The notes below the pieces were generated by a model. It saw only the letters and a program-made list of their open reading frames with translations. It was not told the origin of the DNA and searched no databases. A DNA stretch of 64,000 nt from Warburgia ugandensis. Its lineage: Eukaryota > Streptophyta > Magnoliopsida > Canellales > Canellaceae. The position numbers were made by a program, and so were the translations under genes. Shown here piece by piece: positions 37,046-50,568 of this stretch (positions are counted from its first letter, which is position 1; each line of letters begins with the position of its first letter). Location: contig CP141128.1 in the NCBI GenBank assembly GCA_035236585.1, positions 34,764,684 to 34,828,683 on the forward strand, written 5' to 3'.

Positions 37046-39562
37046 TGTAATGCCCGAGCAATTTACGGTATTTAACAAAAAAGAATTGGACATTCTATAG
37101 GAAATGAACCATGTTAAATGTTTTACTTTATTTAAAATAGTAAATGAATAAATTTGTAAGAAAACTTTGTACCATTATATTCTACTCAAAAAATAAAATC
37201 CAATGCCTCAAAGAACGCTGAAAACGGAGTTCTTATGAAGAAGTTACGGCCATTTAAAGATTAAGGGCATTTCTGTAATTTAAATTTAAAACGAAAAAGA
37301 CAGAAAACTTAGGGGGGCCGTCTTGATAACGGCACCCCCTGTCGTCTTCCTCCTCCCAATTTCTCCAGAAACCCCCCTCTCCCAATTTTTCCAGAAAATG
37401 CCACGGGAAATGGCGGCACTGTCATTGGCAGCACCGCCTTTCACCCTCTATAAAAAGCCCCTCTCCCTCTTCCTCCGATCATCTCCTTTCCTCCTCTTTC
37501 AGCCATTCCAAGCTAGGGTTTTCGACAATGTTTTCATCGGAAACCCCCTCCTTAGGTTTCCCTGGAATTTTTGGCAACGGCTAGGTCCTTCAGGATGGTC
37601 ATTTCCCTTCTTTCTCTTCCCCATTTCTTCCCTGAAATCACCCGAAAACTAGGTTTTTCGCCTTCGTCGGTAGGCGCTCCCTAGGCTACCCAAGGTAAAC
37701 CTCTTTTCCCTCTCTCCATTTTTCTTTCCCCCAGGCCAGATCCATGTAGGATCTGATCATTTTTTCGGCCTGAAAACACCGAATTCTTGATGGGTCCGAT
37801 AACCCATCGAAGAAGACGACCTAGGGATGCCAGGTGTAGGGCGCTCCCTGGGGCAGTCCTCTCACTTGCACGCCGCGTGCCGACGCAGTCCCAAGTTCGA
37901 CCGGGACGCACGAGCGCCCCGGGAGCTGAGGTGCACCGTGCTTACGCCAAAGGCGTGTTCGCGCGATGCCATCTAGGACGCGCGTCATAGCACGTCGCTT
38001 GGGCATGCATGTGCGCATGCGAACGCGGTCCCTGGAATGGCCTTTGGGCATGCACGACGTGCAGGCATGGGTCCTGGTTTGACTAGGGCACGAACACGTC
38101 TTGGAAACCATGATGCATGGACCTAATAAAACTATAAAATTAGGATCATAGGACAATTTATAGAGTCTAACCATTGAATATTATATCCATATCATAAGGA
38201 TCTAGCCTGACACTGAATTAGGCAACGACCCATGGACCCTAAAAGGCAGATCTAGCGATCTAATAGATTGAAATTGATAAAGACTCCTTGTTATCCATTC
38301 ATATTCAGGATTTTATAAATGAGACCAAGGTCGGGTTGAGTAATGAAGGACGCGATTCCAGGAAACTTCGAGGTAGGTGCTCTATCGCTACTAGACTTTT
38401 AAAAAGAGCCCATGTTTGTTTTGAGAATGCATGTTTTGAGTATAAGTTATATGACTTGTTTAGCATGACTTAATTTTATAAATGAATTCAGCATGCATAT
38501 GATAAATACATTATGCATAGACATGTTTTGCAAACAATTGTATAAATTGCATGATTTGTGGTTATTGAGTTTTGAAAAATTGCATGCGCTTGAGGGTTAC
38601 CAAAAGATGCTAGGTAGGCAGTTGTGAGGGTCAGGCAGTTGTGAGGGACCCAAAGAGGACAGGTTTTGAAAAAGAGATTTTTTCTTGATTGATCATATAT
38701 GATTTCGGCTAGTAAGCTAGTGGGCGCTATGCCGAGAGGTCTGGGGTGGCTTCCCAGCCTCTACCACTATTAGGTGGAAAGGGTACCACGCCAAAAAGGC
38801 ATATCCCTTCTTCAACTGCATGTGGTACAGGGGCTACCACTGGTGTCACCGCACTAGGTCAAAGTGTCATATGCCCCGTGGAGGCTATGACCCCGTGTCC
38901 CCAGGGACCACATGGCAAGGAGGTCGTGGGCATAGTGGGCCCTATGTTTTTGAGGATTTACTTGAATTGCATATGGCATGACATGAGGATGGTCAAGCAG
39001 ACCATATATCCATGAGTTAGATTCAGTTGAGCATCTTATGCATATCATTATGTTTATGATATATATGATACTTTCGACTTGGATTATGTGATTCTTTAAG
39101 TCGTCAGTATTCTAATTCAACAATGGCTTTTAATATCGATATTGAACATGAGTGTTCAAACATGCACATGGTTTAAAGAACATATGTTTTAAAACATAGC
39201 ATGCATTGTAAAACTAGTAGTGATAGACTCCTACTAAGTATAGTGTATACTCACCCAAATATATCATTTTTCAGGACAGCTCCACTCACCCTTTGGACAT
39301 GTATTTGTATTTATTTACAGTTGGGCTGTGAGCTGTGACTGGGTAGACCTGGGAAGACATTTATGATTTCTGAAGTTTTTCAAAAACTACTTTGGTTATT
39401 ATGAAAGCAAATGACACTAGGGGTTTTCAAAATGAGTTTAAACCAAAAGATTTTCTACTACATTGCATTGTTTTTATAAAATGGTTTTCAAATAGGGATG
39501 CATCCCGCCTTAGGAATTAGATATTGCATGTAAAAATGCATGGAAAAACCCGAGTCGTCACA
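37046..39562 (+). mobile_element. Solo gypsy-1 LTR with GTATG target duplication
   Basis: Starts TGTAATGCCC and ends GAGTCGTCACA, matching both gypsy-1 LTRs through the TATA box (37448-37457), the CG-rich block (37845-38110) and the 38600-38960 block. GTATG flanks it at 37041-37045 and 39563-39567. It sits in an Athila leader that resumes directly after. There is no primer site next to it, so it is a solo LTR left after LTR-LTR recombination. Confidence 0.9.
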
Positions 39563-39567
39563 GTATG

Positions 39568-39963
39568 GCCCACCCTTGAGACATATTATTACAACCCTTA
39601 ATTTTAAATGAATGAATTGTGCATAAAAATACAACTTCAATCTCACAGCAATCCACTCAAATAAAAACATAATAGAAACTATCTTAAGGCCTTCATGCAA
39701 AGCTTTATTCTTGTCCAAGTTCCAACAAAAAAGAAATGGAAAGTATCAAATTCATATGAATAACTAAAGTATGCACATGCAACCCTAATCTATGACTAGT
39801 GGTAAAGCACTACAACCTAGATCTTACTTGAACTACATCGTAAATTGCTAGTCCATGAGCAAAACTACAAAGTAGAAATACAAAAAACTAAAAACTAAAA
39901 AGAACCCCAACCACTATCTTAGGTGTTATCATCCGCATTTAGCATATGCAAAAAGCCTTTAAA
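39568..39963 (-). mobile_element. Athila/Tat leader, minus strand, continuation
   Basis: Continues the leader of 36050-37040 beyond the solo LTR. Interrupted on the right by another LTR that starts at 39964. Confidence 0.6.
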
Positions 39964-42100
39964 TGTAATAGCCTCAAATTTTTAGTTAGTTTTTACACAA
40001 TTATGACATATTTTAATTGGAATGAAATTGAAAATTTAATTCCTTTGAAATAGAATTCCATGGAAGTAACCCCTTTGATAACTCAAAATTTGGATATGAA
40101 ACTATTAAAAAAGAAAAGTATGCATCGAGACAATTCCAATGACAACAATTTGTGTGAAATGAATATTAGGGAGAAAATCTCCAAACTTTTACTAAATTAA
40201 GGGGGCTCCAAATTGATAATGGAACTCCCACATCAGTTTAGTTTATGACATGGCAGATGACCTACGATGTGTGGAGCTGGGCTTGACACACGTTGTCCAG
40301 CTATCTTGCATTGGAATAGGGAGAAAACCCAGCGTTTGCCATCCTGCACCCCCCTCCCCCCCAATCTCATCCCTACTGGGAAGCTCCTTCCCTTCCACAC
40401 CCATCAACAAGCTCCCTTTATTGTCTTCTCTGGTGGTGACTGCAATTGGGATCATAGCCAACCCTTTCCTTTTCTCCTTTTGGTTTCCTATCAGCTAACT
40501 CAACTGACCTCTTTCTCTGAGGCAGGTGAGAAAAAAAACTATGAAAACCACTTTTTCTTCGACAACCTCTTCCTCTTTCCCTATCACTCTATTTCCAACA
40601 TGACAAAAAATCAAGCGCAGCTACTAGGTCTGGGTCATGTTAGATTTCCTCTTCCCCTTCATCCCTCCTGTTGCCCCACATGGGGAAAGACCCAAAAGCC
40701 CTTTCTATTTTTCTCACACCTCTCTGTTCTCGATTTGGTTTCAGGTGGTAACTAAGCCTGCAGTCCCAAGTGGTGACCGAGCTAGGTCTGCCAGCCACCG
40801 TTAAAAACCCTTTCCCTCTTCTTCTCTCCCTCTCATTTCCCTTTGTTCTTCTCAAATTGGCATAGGTCAACTAGCTGTTCCAGTCTTGCTTACCCTCTCT
40901 TCTCACCCCTTCGCCCTAGTTTGGTTGATGTTGCCCAACCAGTGCGCTAACCCTACCTCTACCTATCCATCTCGGTCTCTATTGACTGGTGTAGTCCAAA
41001 TGGGGTGCGCAGCCATTCCTCTCCTTGTCCCGTTGCTTCTCCCTTCCTCTAATGAGTCAGGGCAGGTGACTCGCCTGTGTCACCCTCTCTCGACTCGCCT
41101 TGGTGAGCCAACTTGACATGGTGAGCACCATACCTCCTTAAGCTTTGACCCCATCTATTACCTAATCGAGGAAGAATTTTGTAAATCCTAGATGACCATT
41201 GTAACCTTTGCAATGTAAGGAACAAGACCCGATCTACCATTCATTGATTATAGAAGATCCAACTATTGATCGTGACTAGTCCCTCTATTAGAGCAGATTG
41301 CCAGATCTATGATCAATTTGACCATCCATCATGATCTAGTCATTGAACTATCTTTGAATGACAAATCTATGATTGGTTTGCAGATCGTGTTGATCTTCCT
41401 CTAAATGGCATATATGAACCTATTCTAACCATTCATCGTGATCTAACAACTAATCTGTCTCCAAAAGTCAGATGTGTGATCATTTTATGAACCCTCACAT
41501 GATCCAACTATTGGTCAGACAACACCTTGATCTATCAAGGATCTAATCCATTTTCCATGATTTGACCATTGATCGGTCACCAAAAACCAAATCTATGGTT
41601 GATCTGATCTGTTCATCATGATCTAACCTTAGATCTATGATTAAAACATCAGATCTTTAACCAATCCACACCAAATGACTTTATGTATGACTAAATCTAG
41701 CCCTTCATCTCGATCTAAATGTATATTAGTGAAACATATTCTTAGATTCATATCTAATTCAAGCATTCATTCTGATCGACTGTAGATCAATCACCAAATC
41801 CCTAGAATAATGACATATCTAGCTTGTTCCTAAGAATTAACTATCTAGTGCCAAATTTATGAGATCAGGCACTACATCTCTTTCTGATTTGTAGTGTTCC
41901 ATGTTTAGAGATACATATTAGCATTTCTTTGCTTTCTCAGTACACTAATCAGTGATAGAGACACGATATAAGCCATTCATCTATTTATCGACTATGAAAC
42001 ATACAAATAGGTCAATCAATAGATCAAGTTAAAGGAGGTATGCACGAGAAGCAAGGATAAAAGCCATATGAGGTAGGTGGATTAAGAAATTTTATTTTGA
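39964..42100 (+). mobile_element. Gypsy-type LTR fragment
   Basis: Starts TGTAATAGCCTC at 39964, like other gypsy LTRs. A C/T-rich stretch with CCCCCCTCC and CTCACACC (40340-41120) and a GATC-rich stretch (41160-41880) follow, in the same order as 1390-2760. 'gaggtaggtg' at 42069 matches 2756. Beyond 42100 the similarity is lost, so the 3' end is missing or unreadable. Overlapping frames at 40243-41240 on both strands are not genes. Confidence 0.5.
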
Positions 42101-42860
42101 AAATTGTGAAATAGATTTTATACTATTTGATTGGAACTTATTATATATATATATATATATACGTTTAGTTGATGTTGGAAATACTAAGAAACGTGATTTA
42201 CTTTGTACTACCTACAAAGGCAAATTGAACTTAAAATACTTAGTTCATGCAAATTATAATATTAGGACAAAAGAGTAATCAAACTGATCACCAAGGTTGA
42301 TATCTACACTAAGAGTAATTAACTATTTTATATAACTTGACATTCTTCCAAGTGACTTTTGGTGGTTATACATGCTCGATCATATATGCCCATTCAAACT
42401 AAATTATAGATGAATAATAAATTAGTTATCTACACATAGCACATGAAAAAAATAAATGCTTTATAATTTCTATGAGGGCAGGATAGATGCATGATCCATA
42501 AGAAGAAAAAAAGAAAGCATGCCCACCGTGCACATCCAAAACAAGCAGCATCCAATGAGACCTATATAGACAGTCATATGAATTGTAATGAAAGTTGTGA
42601 ATCCTTAAGTATAGAATAAGTTGGCAAGAAAACCAGAAAAATAAACTCCCCTGCTATTTTAGGGAATTAATAAGCCTTGTCCCTGAGAGTAGTGAAAGAA
42701 GCCTAGTAAAATATCCTAAACACACCCCTCTATGGACCATTGCTTCGCTGCTCTAGAAAGGCGGCCGATCTTGATGTCACATGTTATTGTTGATTAATTG
42801 TATAAAGTTATTAAATAATTAATTGAGGTTTTTAGCAAAAAATATTGATGAAGGAAGGTA
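42100..42860. other. Unassigned AT-rich stretch
   Basis: (AT)n at about 42140-42161. No coding sequence or element end is recognised. It may be the 3' end of the CACTA gene to its right or the tail of the LTR to its left. Confidence 0.4.
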
Positions 42861-44640
42861 GTATGATAAGATACATACTTTGGACTCTATGGGAATGACT
42901 AGTGCCTCAAGCCAAGCGACATGATATGCAACTGCCTACCCAACAGTTATAATATTTTCCATTTCTAATGGGAATGGTAGGCAAGCATTAGCATTCAGAG
43001 CCAAGGTAATGGTCACCCACTTAGTATTTGGAGGCATACTAATTTCATGTAAAATGTTTGATTCATGCTCATAGCATGAACCAACTACCATGGTATTTTG
43101 ATGGGAATCCATGTTCAATAGGCATTGACCCAACTACAAATCGAATATACAATAGAGAGGTTGAGATAGACAATTATTATAGAAGGACAATGAAAATTTC
43201 CAATTTTGTACACACACACACATGTGTGTGTGTCTTGGGCAAGAATTTCTTTTTTGTTGGGGGCTGGATGTCCTTCATTATCTTCTTTAGTTGGGGAATT
43301 GTAGCTCGCATTTGATGGAGGTACAGGGACACTACAAGAATTATGAGCATGGGATAGAGTAACAATCATCAAACATCCGTCACGCAACTGAGTAAATATA
43401 TCAGTCTTTATTTTCTCAATGAGCTCATTGTGGGCCTCCTCATCATCTTGAACTTTAGGTAAACATCCTTTAGTAAAGAATTAAGAAGGGACAACACCAT
43501 GACTCATGCCCCTAACTTGATTAGGGTGGTCCTTCTTATTGCCCATAGCCCTATACAAGATGTCCTCATTGGTAGCGATGCTGCTTAGAGTTCCTATAGT
43601 AGTGCTTTCTTAGGTAAGAATGTCCTACAAAATTTAATTAGAAAGACATGATCAGGTCATCTAATTAATTGTATAAAATTTATAAATAAGTAGAACCACT
43701 TACTATGCGAGAAGTAATTTGACCAGCACTTTCATCTGAGAACTTGTTGTCAATATAGCCCATCAAATATGCCATCTTCCAAAGGATGGAGTGATCAATG
43801 GGTTCCATATTCCTAGCTTTCTTTTGCTATCAAGAAAAGGCACTATAGTTAGAGAACAACATGTATATATAGTAGAATTAAATTGAAAGGGACAAACTAT
43901 CACAAATGCTTGTTTCATGCTCTTCTAAATGAGCATAGCCCAACCTGGACAGGTGGTGTTGCATATTTGTTTCATGCACCATTCTTCCCCTTGCACTCTT
44001 CCCCTACACATTTGTACATGTGTGATCAAGTGCAATAATCAGATATTACATGAAATTAATTAAATGGAACATCATTTCTACACATACCTCAAATTCAGCA
44101 GAGGTGTGGTTTTGTACAAATGCATTCCAAACCTCCTAAGCAATGACATCAAACTAAATGGAGCTATGTAATTGCAAACGAGGGATTTCTTCCATTTTCT
44201 CCATTTCTCACCAGCCCCTTGTAAAATGTGCATCTTCATGTCATGTGACACATCAAAGGTAGTTTGCAAATTGTACACAACAAATTGCTATATTTGAAAA
44301 ATAAGGTAAGTTATAATTTGTATAATGCATGTACTTAATGTATACATAACTTCACCATTTTCCATACTAAATCTTTTGTCAAGGATGGCACAAGTCTCCG
44401 ATACTCAAATGTGATAGCAACCATGCTTCTTACTGTAGAGGAAATTACTATAAGCAGGTGCACTTTCTCCAATCTCTTGCCCTCTGCTATTGTATTAGAT
44501 AGTTTCTTTAATTCCCTTAGACTTTTTCTTGATAATCTTTTCCATTGTTGTTTGCCCTCTGCCCTTTTGTTTTTGGAGTAGTGCTCATGTTGGCCTCTTG
44601 TTCATGCTCTTCATTGTGGCCACAATCTTCATTTTGATGT
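42860..44640 (-). pseudogene. CACTA (En/Spm) second gene remnant, Ptta/En_Spm plus DUF8039-like
   Basis: Minus-strand fragments appear in order. EKWRKWKKSLVCNY (about 44210-44170) resembles the WRRWKS stretch. SRLGYAHLEEHE (about 43935-43900) resembles the (R/K)GYA.LEEE motif of the plant Ptta/En_Spm family. LWKMAYLMGYIDNKF (about 43790) is a LW.....-type motif. The last piece (43133-42880) holds NACLPFPLEMENIITVGQAV and HVAWLEALV, as in the DUF8039 tail found in CACTA second genes. In En/Spm elements this protein binds the element's ends and helps excision. The pieces lie in different frames separated by intron-like AT-rich gaps (43640-43700, 43840-43910, 44010-44090), so both introns and decay are likely. 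The transposase gene with the same orientation lies at 50569-53795. Confidence 0.6.
43210..43233. repeat. (AC)6(AT)(GT)6 palindromic microsatellite
   Basis: ACACACACACACATGTGTGTGTGT is self-complementary over its length and could form a cruciform. Confidence 0.85.
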
Positions 44641-46539
44641 TCTTCTCATTCATTGTTATTACAAAGAAGAACACAATGATATTACAACAATGACATAAAA
44701 AAGGCCATGTAATTTATTTAAAGAAACCAAATTGACAAGCCATATGTGGCAAACAAACCAAAAGCAAATCATATAAAACATTCATGAAAATAGAAACTTT
44801 ATACAAAATAGATATTTTTAAAATTAAACTTTCCTAAAATAAACCTAGAAACTAATTTGCATGATTATAAGTAAAGCAATGTTAACTTGCATGATTCTAA
44901 GTAAATCACGATATAAGGAAAGCAATGTTAACTTGCATGATTCTAATCATCACATAGCATATCTATATACACATTCATTTGCACTCATATAAACTGACTA
45001 AAACAATCTAGCTTATGTAAGCAACTATGACAACCATTTGACAATTAAGAGATACATCTTAAAGCATTTACTAGTAAGCCTGCATGCATGTCTTGTTGCA
45101 TCTTGTTCATGGCCATTTCTAAAAGTGTGTTATAAGTCATTCGTATCAAAATGATCAAGTGTGTACTAGGACCACTTGTCATTCTTAAGAATTTAGTTAC
45201 CACTTGTCCTCAAGCACATACACATACCCATCTTTTGTTCATAAACACAGTTAGGTAATTGGCATTTAAAAATCTCAAGTGTCGTGTTTCTTTCCTAAAA
45301 AATCATGATTTTCAAAGAAGTTATCACTACATTTCTACCAAAAATTCAGCATAGTCTCCTTTGTTTTTCTATGACACCTTAGGTTTTATAATGCTTTTTA
45401 AATAGTTTTTAAAATGTAGGGGCCCTTGTTTGAAAGTTTCTTTTGAAAACAAAGCAGTAGAAGATTTTGTTCGTTGAATAGTGTTTTTGAAATTCTTGAG
45501 TGTCATTTCTATAACAAACACAAGATTATATAATAGAATGAGTGTCTCATTCCTACCTAAAATTTAGCAAAGTTTCCTCTATTTTTTGGAGATATGTGCA
45601 TTTAACGCATGCATGTGAACACCTAATGGACAATACAAATGAATTTTCATTGTTTTCAAAACAAATACATATAACTTATCACATCCAAGAACCCCTAGTC
45701 ACAACCACATCACAATACATTCCACTAAATAAAAGTGAGTCCACTACATCAAAGTAATATACATACAGCTTCTCTGATAACTCATAAATTAAATTCGAAG
45801 ATGTAAGGCTCACTCTTTGGATACTGAAAATTCCAATCTATTAGCTTAAGCACATGCTCAAGTTAAACTTGCATATATGTCTTGTTGCATCTTGTTCATG
45901 CTCATTTCTAGAAACACATTATAAGTCATTCTTATCAAGGTGATCAAGCATGTACTTGGACAACCTATTGATTAGTTTTGAGACTTTTAGGTAGGTTGGC
46001 AGATGCTTTTAGCCTATTCTAGGCCAAGTGTAACATGCCTTCTAGTTGGGTTTATATTCCCTTAGGTATAGTATTGTTTCCCTCATTTTCTTTAACAAGC
46101 AATGCTTGTAGCCTAAGGGTGTAAAGCTATTTACTAGTTTTCCTCATGAAGTTACCTTTGGGTTACTTTTCCTTAGGATTTGTATTGCTTAGTTAGCTAG
46201 GTCATGACACCATTGTTTGCATTTTTCTCAAGGCCAAACACCTCCCAAATGGGGCATAAACCTAGGCATCAAATTCCTAGTTTATTTGCTGAAATTTGTG
46301 CTCTAAGCTAGTCCTCTACTTCTCTAACATTTGCATGTGTTTTACCTCTTGAAAGATGGCTTACCATATTTTTTATTTAAACCTAATGAAACTAGCATTA
46401 ATGTGTCCATGTTCTAACACATGAATCATTGTTTACTCATTTCTCATACTTGAAAGTGCATCCATTTTACTCACTCTATTTGCTTCAGACCTTAGTTACC
46501 ATTGGTCCTTAAGCACACACACATACCCATATCATCACT
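44641..46539. repeat. AT-rich region with diverged direct repeats
   Basis: 'gtcttgttgcatcttgttcatg' recurs at 45090 and 45878, each followed by 'cattataagtcattc.tatca' and 'gatcaag.gtgtact'. Then 'ttagttaccacttgtcctcaagcacatacacatac' (about 45192) matches 46487-46525. The second copy is split by about 520 bases (45965-46485). A shorter pair, 'cattcctacctaaaatttagcaaagtttcct' (45549) and 'catttctaccaaaaattcagcatagtctcct' (45330), lies inside. No coding sequence is seen. Confidence 0.55.
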
Positions 46540-49033
46540 GAGCTTACATCTAGTCTCAAAAAGGTGACATGAGTCATCTATAGTGGTCTCTCCACTAGTT
46601 GAGAAAATTACCAATGTCAGGCATTGGATCCCATTCCGCTCTCATAGTGGTCACAGTCCTTGAGGCCAATCCATACTCCCCCTTAGAATAGGCCCACCAA
46701 GCACTTTAGCATGTCAAAATCATGCATCATAGGCATCATCATACCCAACATATGATTTCAACTTCAATAATGTTTAAGTTATCAAAACATTCCTTTTCAT
46801 AACCTAGTCATTTTATTAGGCATAACAAAGTTTCCAAAAATGCAATTTTAGAATAGTAGTATTCTATTTTTAGAAACTTTCCAAAAATTTATATTTAGTA
46901 GGTATCTCAATTTGATAATTTATTATATCAATTCATGAAATTGTATACTTCCAACTATGCAAGATGTCATTATACATTCTTATAATCAAAACAAAGTATA
47001 CTAACTTTCCAAATATATGAAGCACATAAAAAATCATAAGTTACTAAAGTCACATGATTTCCAAGATTGTTAAAGCTTACAACTAGCAAAAATCAATGGA
47101 AGTATGCATATTTACAAAAATTAGGCTAATCATGCTAAATCTCAACTATTCATGCAAATTGAAGAGATAACAAATATAATATAAAACACATATAAGATCA
47201 AATCATAGATCCAATCCAAAACAACCATACAAATGGAGTCTTATGCAAGAAATAGTAAATGTCAACTTTCTTACTTAAAATTTGAGACTCCATCCAATCC
47301 TAACTATTTGTTTGATAACTTAGGAGATCATTGTTTCAACCATGTCATACATTTATTACTAAACATGCTTGTTATATGGATTCATCCATCAGGATCCCCA
47401 TGGAACACACCCACAATCATCTTTTGCATGGCCACCCTACATGCCCCTCTCCAACATGCACATGGCACATGATAGTGGTCGTAGTGCATGGGTCCCCACA
47501 CAAAGGTGGCAGCATATTTTTCCTTTTAGAAGTCACATGCATGCAATTTTATTTCATCTATATGAGACTGTAGAACCTACTTTGACATAACTTCCCAAAA
47601 TCTAATCCTCAGTAATGCTTCAATATGCTACGATCATCCTAGGATCATCCAAGAAGTTAGATGGGGTTGGTGCATGGCACATAGCCCATTCGCACACTCC
47701 CTCTATGTCTTGATCCTTTGAATATATAAACAAGGTACATTTAAACATATTAAGCTAGACTTCATCATAAATTGTATTATTCATGTTAGCAAATTGTGAA
47801 TACTAGACATCCTAAGCCTTAATCTAGGCCATTCATCCATGCGCCACTTTCTAGTGGACTTTCTTATAAGATCTATTCCATCTAGATTCATAAATCTAAA
47901 TCATTTGGATTAAAAAAAAACATAGATCCTTCGTAGTCATTCATCACCTTAATCATAAAAAAGGATGGCACATCTATCACCCTCTCACCACCCATGGAGA
48001 GCATGCAAGATAAGAGTGTTATTAAATATAGGTGATAAACATATTGCTTAGCTAGTAGTTACTGAGAGCCTTAGTTCATTGCTAGATGCTCAATCTGTCT
48101 AATTGAAATTTTAAGAAAATTCTGATTTACTATGTGCACAAAATAGAAATCAAAGTTTAAATGAATCTAGTGGAAGATCCTACCTATGTGAGCACAATTT
48201 CTAGTTCAATAGATCATCCAAAGTGTTAGATATCATAGCTGGATCATTGTGCCATGACTAGATCCCAACCTTCCATCATCATTGAGTTTAAATCACTGCC
48301 AAATCCTTGCCGATTGTGGTATGGTTTGAGGCATTTTGTTATGGAAGTTGGGATGAACAATATGAATAGCTTGGATCTTAGATCTGAGCTGCCATAATCA
48401 TTATATCATGTGGAAACCAATGGCTCTATTTCACGATTACAGACCTATTCTTAATGGTGAAAATGGGAAGGAGATGAGAGGTGGAGGAAGGGGAAGATGG
48501 GTTTTCAAGCACAAAAGTGGCCAAAGGAAGACGAAACCAGTGGCTGTTTCGATCACCGACAAAGGAATCTAACTAAGCACTTAGGGTGATTGGGCACAAT
48601 TGGCCGATTGTCGGTGGTTGGGCTAGTTTGGCCATATCAGAGAAGAAGCTAGGGGGAGATTAGGGTGAATGGGGGCTTTCCAATAGTAGATCTGAGTAAT
48701 GGAGCTTGATGGCGAGGGATTTGCACGGAGGCCAGTTGTGGGTTTCCAGGAAGATGGCGAAGAGGATGGACTTGATGATCAGAGGGATGGAGTGGTCAAT
48801 TGGGTTTTAGGTTATTCAGAGAGGGGGTGCCAATATCAAAATCACCCCCTGTTTTAGGCTTGTCTTTTTCTTTTTCTTTTTTTTTTCTAAAATATCCTCC
48901 ATATTCAAAACATCATAACTTCTTCAAAAGGTCAATTACATGAAACTCAAAATGCAAAATTCCTAATATGCATTTCATTCAAAATAAAATTGAAAAATTA
49001 TATGGAATTGAATTTAGAAGTTGGGGTTGTTAA
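46540..49033 (-). mobile_element. Probable gypsy LTR, minus strand
   Basis: Minus-strand reading starts near AACAACCCCAACTTC (49033), then an AT-rich stretch. A purine/GC-richer transcription-start-like stretch follows (48840-48450, with 'ggtggaggaaggggaag' on plus), then GATC-rich sequence (48420-47870) and 'cacagtccttgaggcc..' (46660). This is the order seen in other gypsy LTRs here. No primer site or target duplication was found. Boundaries are rough. Confidence 0.4.
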
Positions 49034-49125
49034 AATATCTATTTGGATTGTTTCATCAATGATTATTAGTAGGGAGTGTTAAGAAATGTGAGATAAGAAT
49101 GAGAACAAAAGAAAAAAAAATTATC

Positions 49126-49144
49126 CTATTTTTTGTAATAGTGA
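49126..49144 (-). repeat. Candidate CACTA-type terminus
   Basis: Read on the minus strand from 49144: CACTATTACAAAAAATAGG, very like common plant CACTA ends. It would close an element lying to the left, possibly the one that carried the second gene at 42860-44640. A matching left end was not found. Confidence 0.4.
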
Positions 49145-49731
49145 TTTATTTATTCATTATGAATGAATATTTACATATATTACATTTTTAGACTTATGCA
49201 TTTTACACATGCTAATGCGATGTCCCTGATAAAAATAGTTTAAGTAAAAAAGTAAATAAAGGAGACTCTGTCTTCAACCATTCACATGCATAAACATACA
49301 ATATCTAACATATGTGACAAACAAACAACAAAAAAAAAAAAAAACACATAAAGGATGCATGAAAATATAAGCCTGATTGGTATAGATATTTGTAAAAGGG
49401 CTGAAAATCGCATAAGACCTTTCACTAGCCTTTAATTAAGTCCACTGCTTCGAGTTCACATCTCTTAGTGGGAAAGATGCATCCCACATTGAGTTTGATC
49501 ACATAACTAGGTTGTTAATGGTCATTCATAAGATTTCTTCAAGGATAAACTTCTTAATTCTAAATGACTATATGTATTTAATTAACACTAAGATTCCAAA
49601 GTTTACTTGTGCTACAAAATATTGTAGAAACACTCCTCTAGAACTAAAGAAATATGATAACCAAAGAATTACAAAAACTATAGTAATAAAAGAACCTTAA
49701 GCAAAATAAGATGATTAAATTATGAGGTGGG

Positions 49732-49831
<100 letters not shown>

Positions 49832-49983
49832 CTTAAATTAAAGTTTACTTGACGCTGATTTCACATAATTCAAAATTTTTGTAAATTGTTATTTAAACAT
49901 CAAAGATGTTACATAATGATTAGTGTAAATTTGGTAGATTGTTTTTGGTGCTAAATTTTGTTGTCCATAAAGAAGTCATTTAG

Positions 49984-50134
49984 TGTAAACAACTTTAATA
50001 ATGTCAACTTTTAAAGTTGTTTACATATAAACAACTTTTAAAGTTGTTTACAAATAAAGGACTTTAAAAGTCTCCACTTTTAAAGTCATTTATTGTTAAA
50101 CAACTTTAAAAGTAACATCTTTTAAAGTTGTTTA
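49984..50134. repeat. Subterminal palindromic repeat array
   Basis: The core ACTTTTAAAGT, itself a palindrome, and half-forms such as ACTTTAAAAGT recur about eight times. Most sit within TAAACAACTTTTAAAGTTGTTTA, itself self-complementary. Two units are exact 20-base copies 28 bases apart (50006 and 50034). Arrays of this kind near CACTA ends are binding sites for the element's regulatory protein. Confidence 0.65.
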
Positions 50135-50568
50135 GTAAAACTCCTTTATAAATTATTTTTTATTCAAAATATACGTATCCTTTATGTTCTTACTTTACAA
50201 TATTTAACAATTAATACACAATGAAACTGATTTTTTGTGATAGTCAACATTGAGTCATGCATTCTTTGTACACACATATAGCTCCCTTATCAATCCATAT
50301 AGCTCATAACAAAAGAGTTATTATAAATATGAATATATATATATATATATATATTGCAACTCACTAATACATTCCATAGACCCCCAACTATATATTATTT
50401 TCAAACCCAAGCACCCCCCTCACCATTGTCACACACATAATCCTCATTCTCACCAAGTACTACTTAGATTGATAGGATTGTTTTGGTAATAGAAGGGAAA
50501 TTTATTTCAGTATCTCCTAGGTCATCTTCATCATAAAAATCCCTCAGACAAGATGATAAAATAGTTGA

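Noticed and set aside
40243-41240. Possible host gene with frames on both strands
   Set aside because: No domain is visible, both strands are open because of C/T-rich composition, and the order of blocks matches another LTR in the window.
43331-43341. CACTACAAGAA, like the start of a CACTA element
   Set aside because: Second-gene similarity continues further left to about 42880, so it would lie inside the gene; no matching opposite end or target duplication was found.
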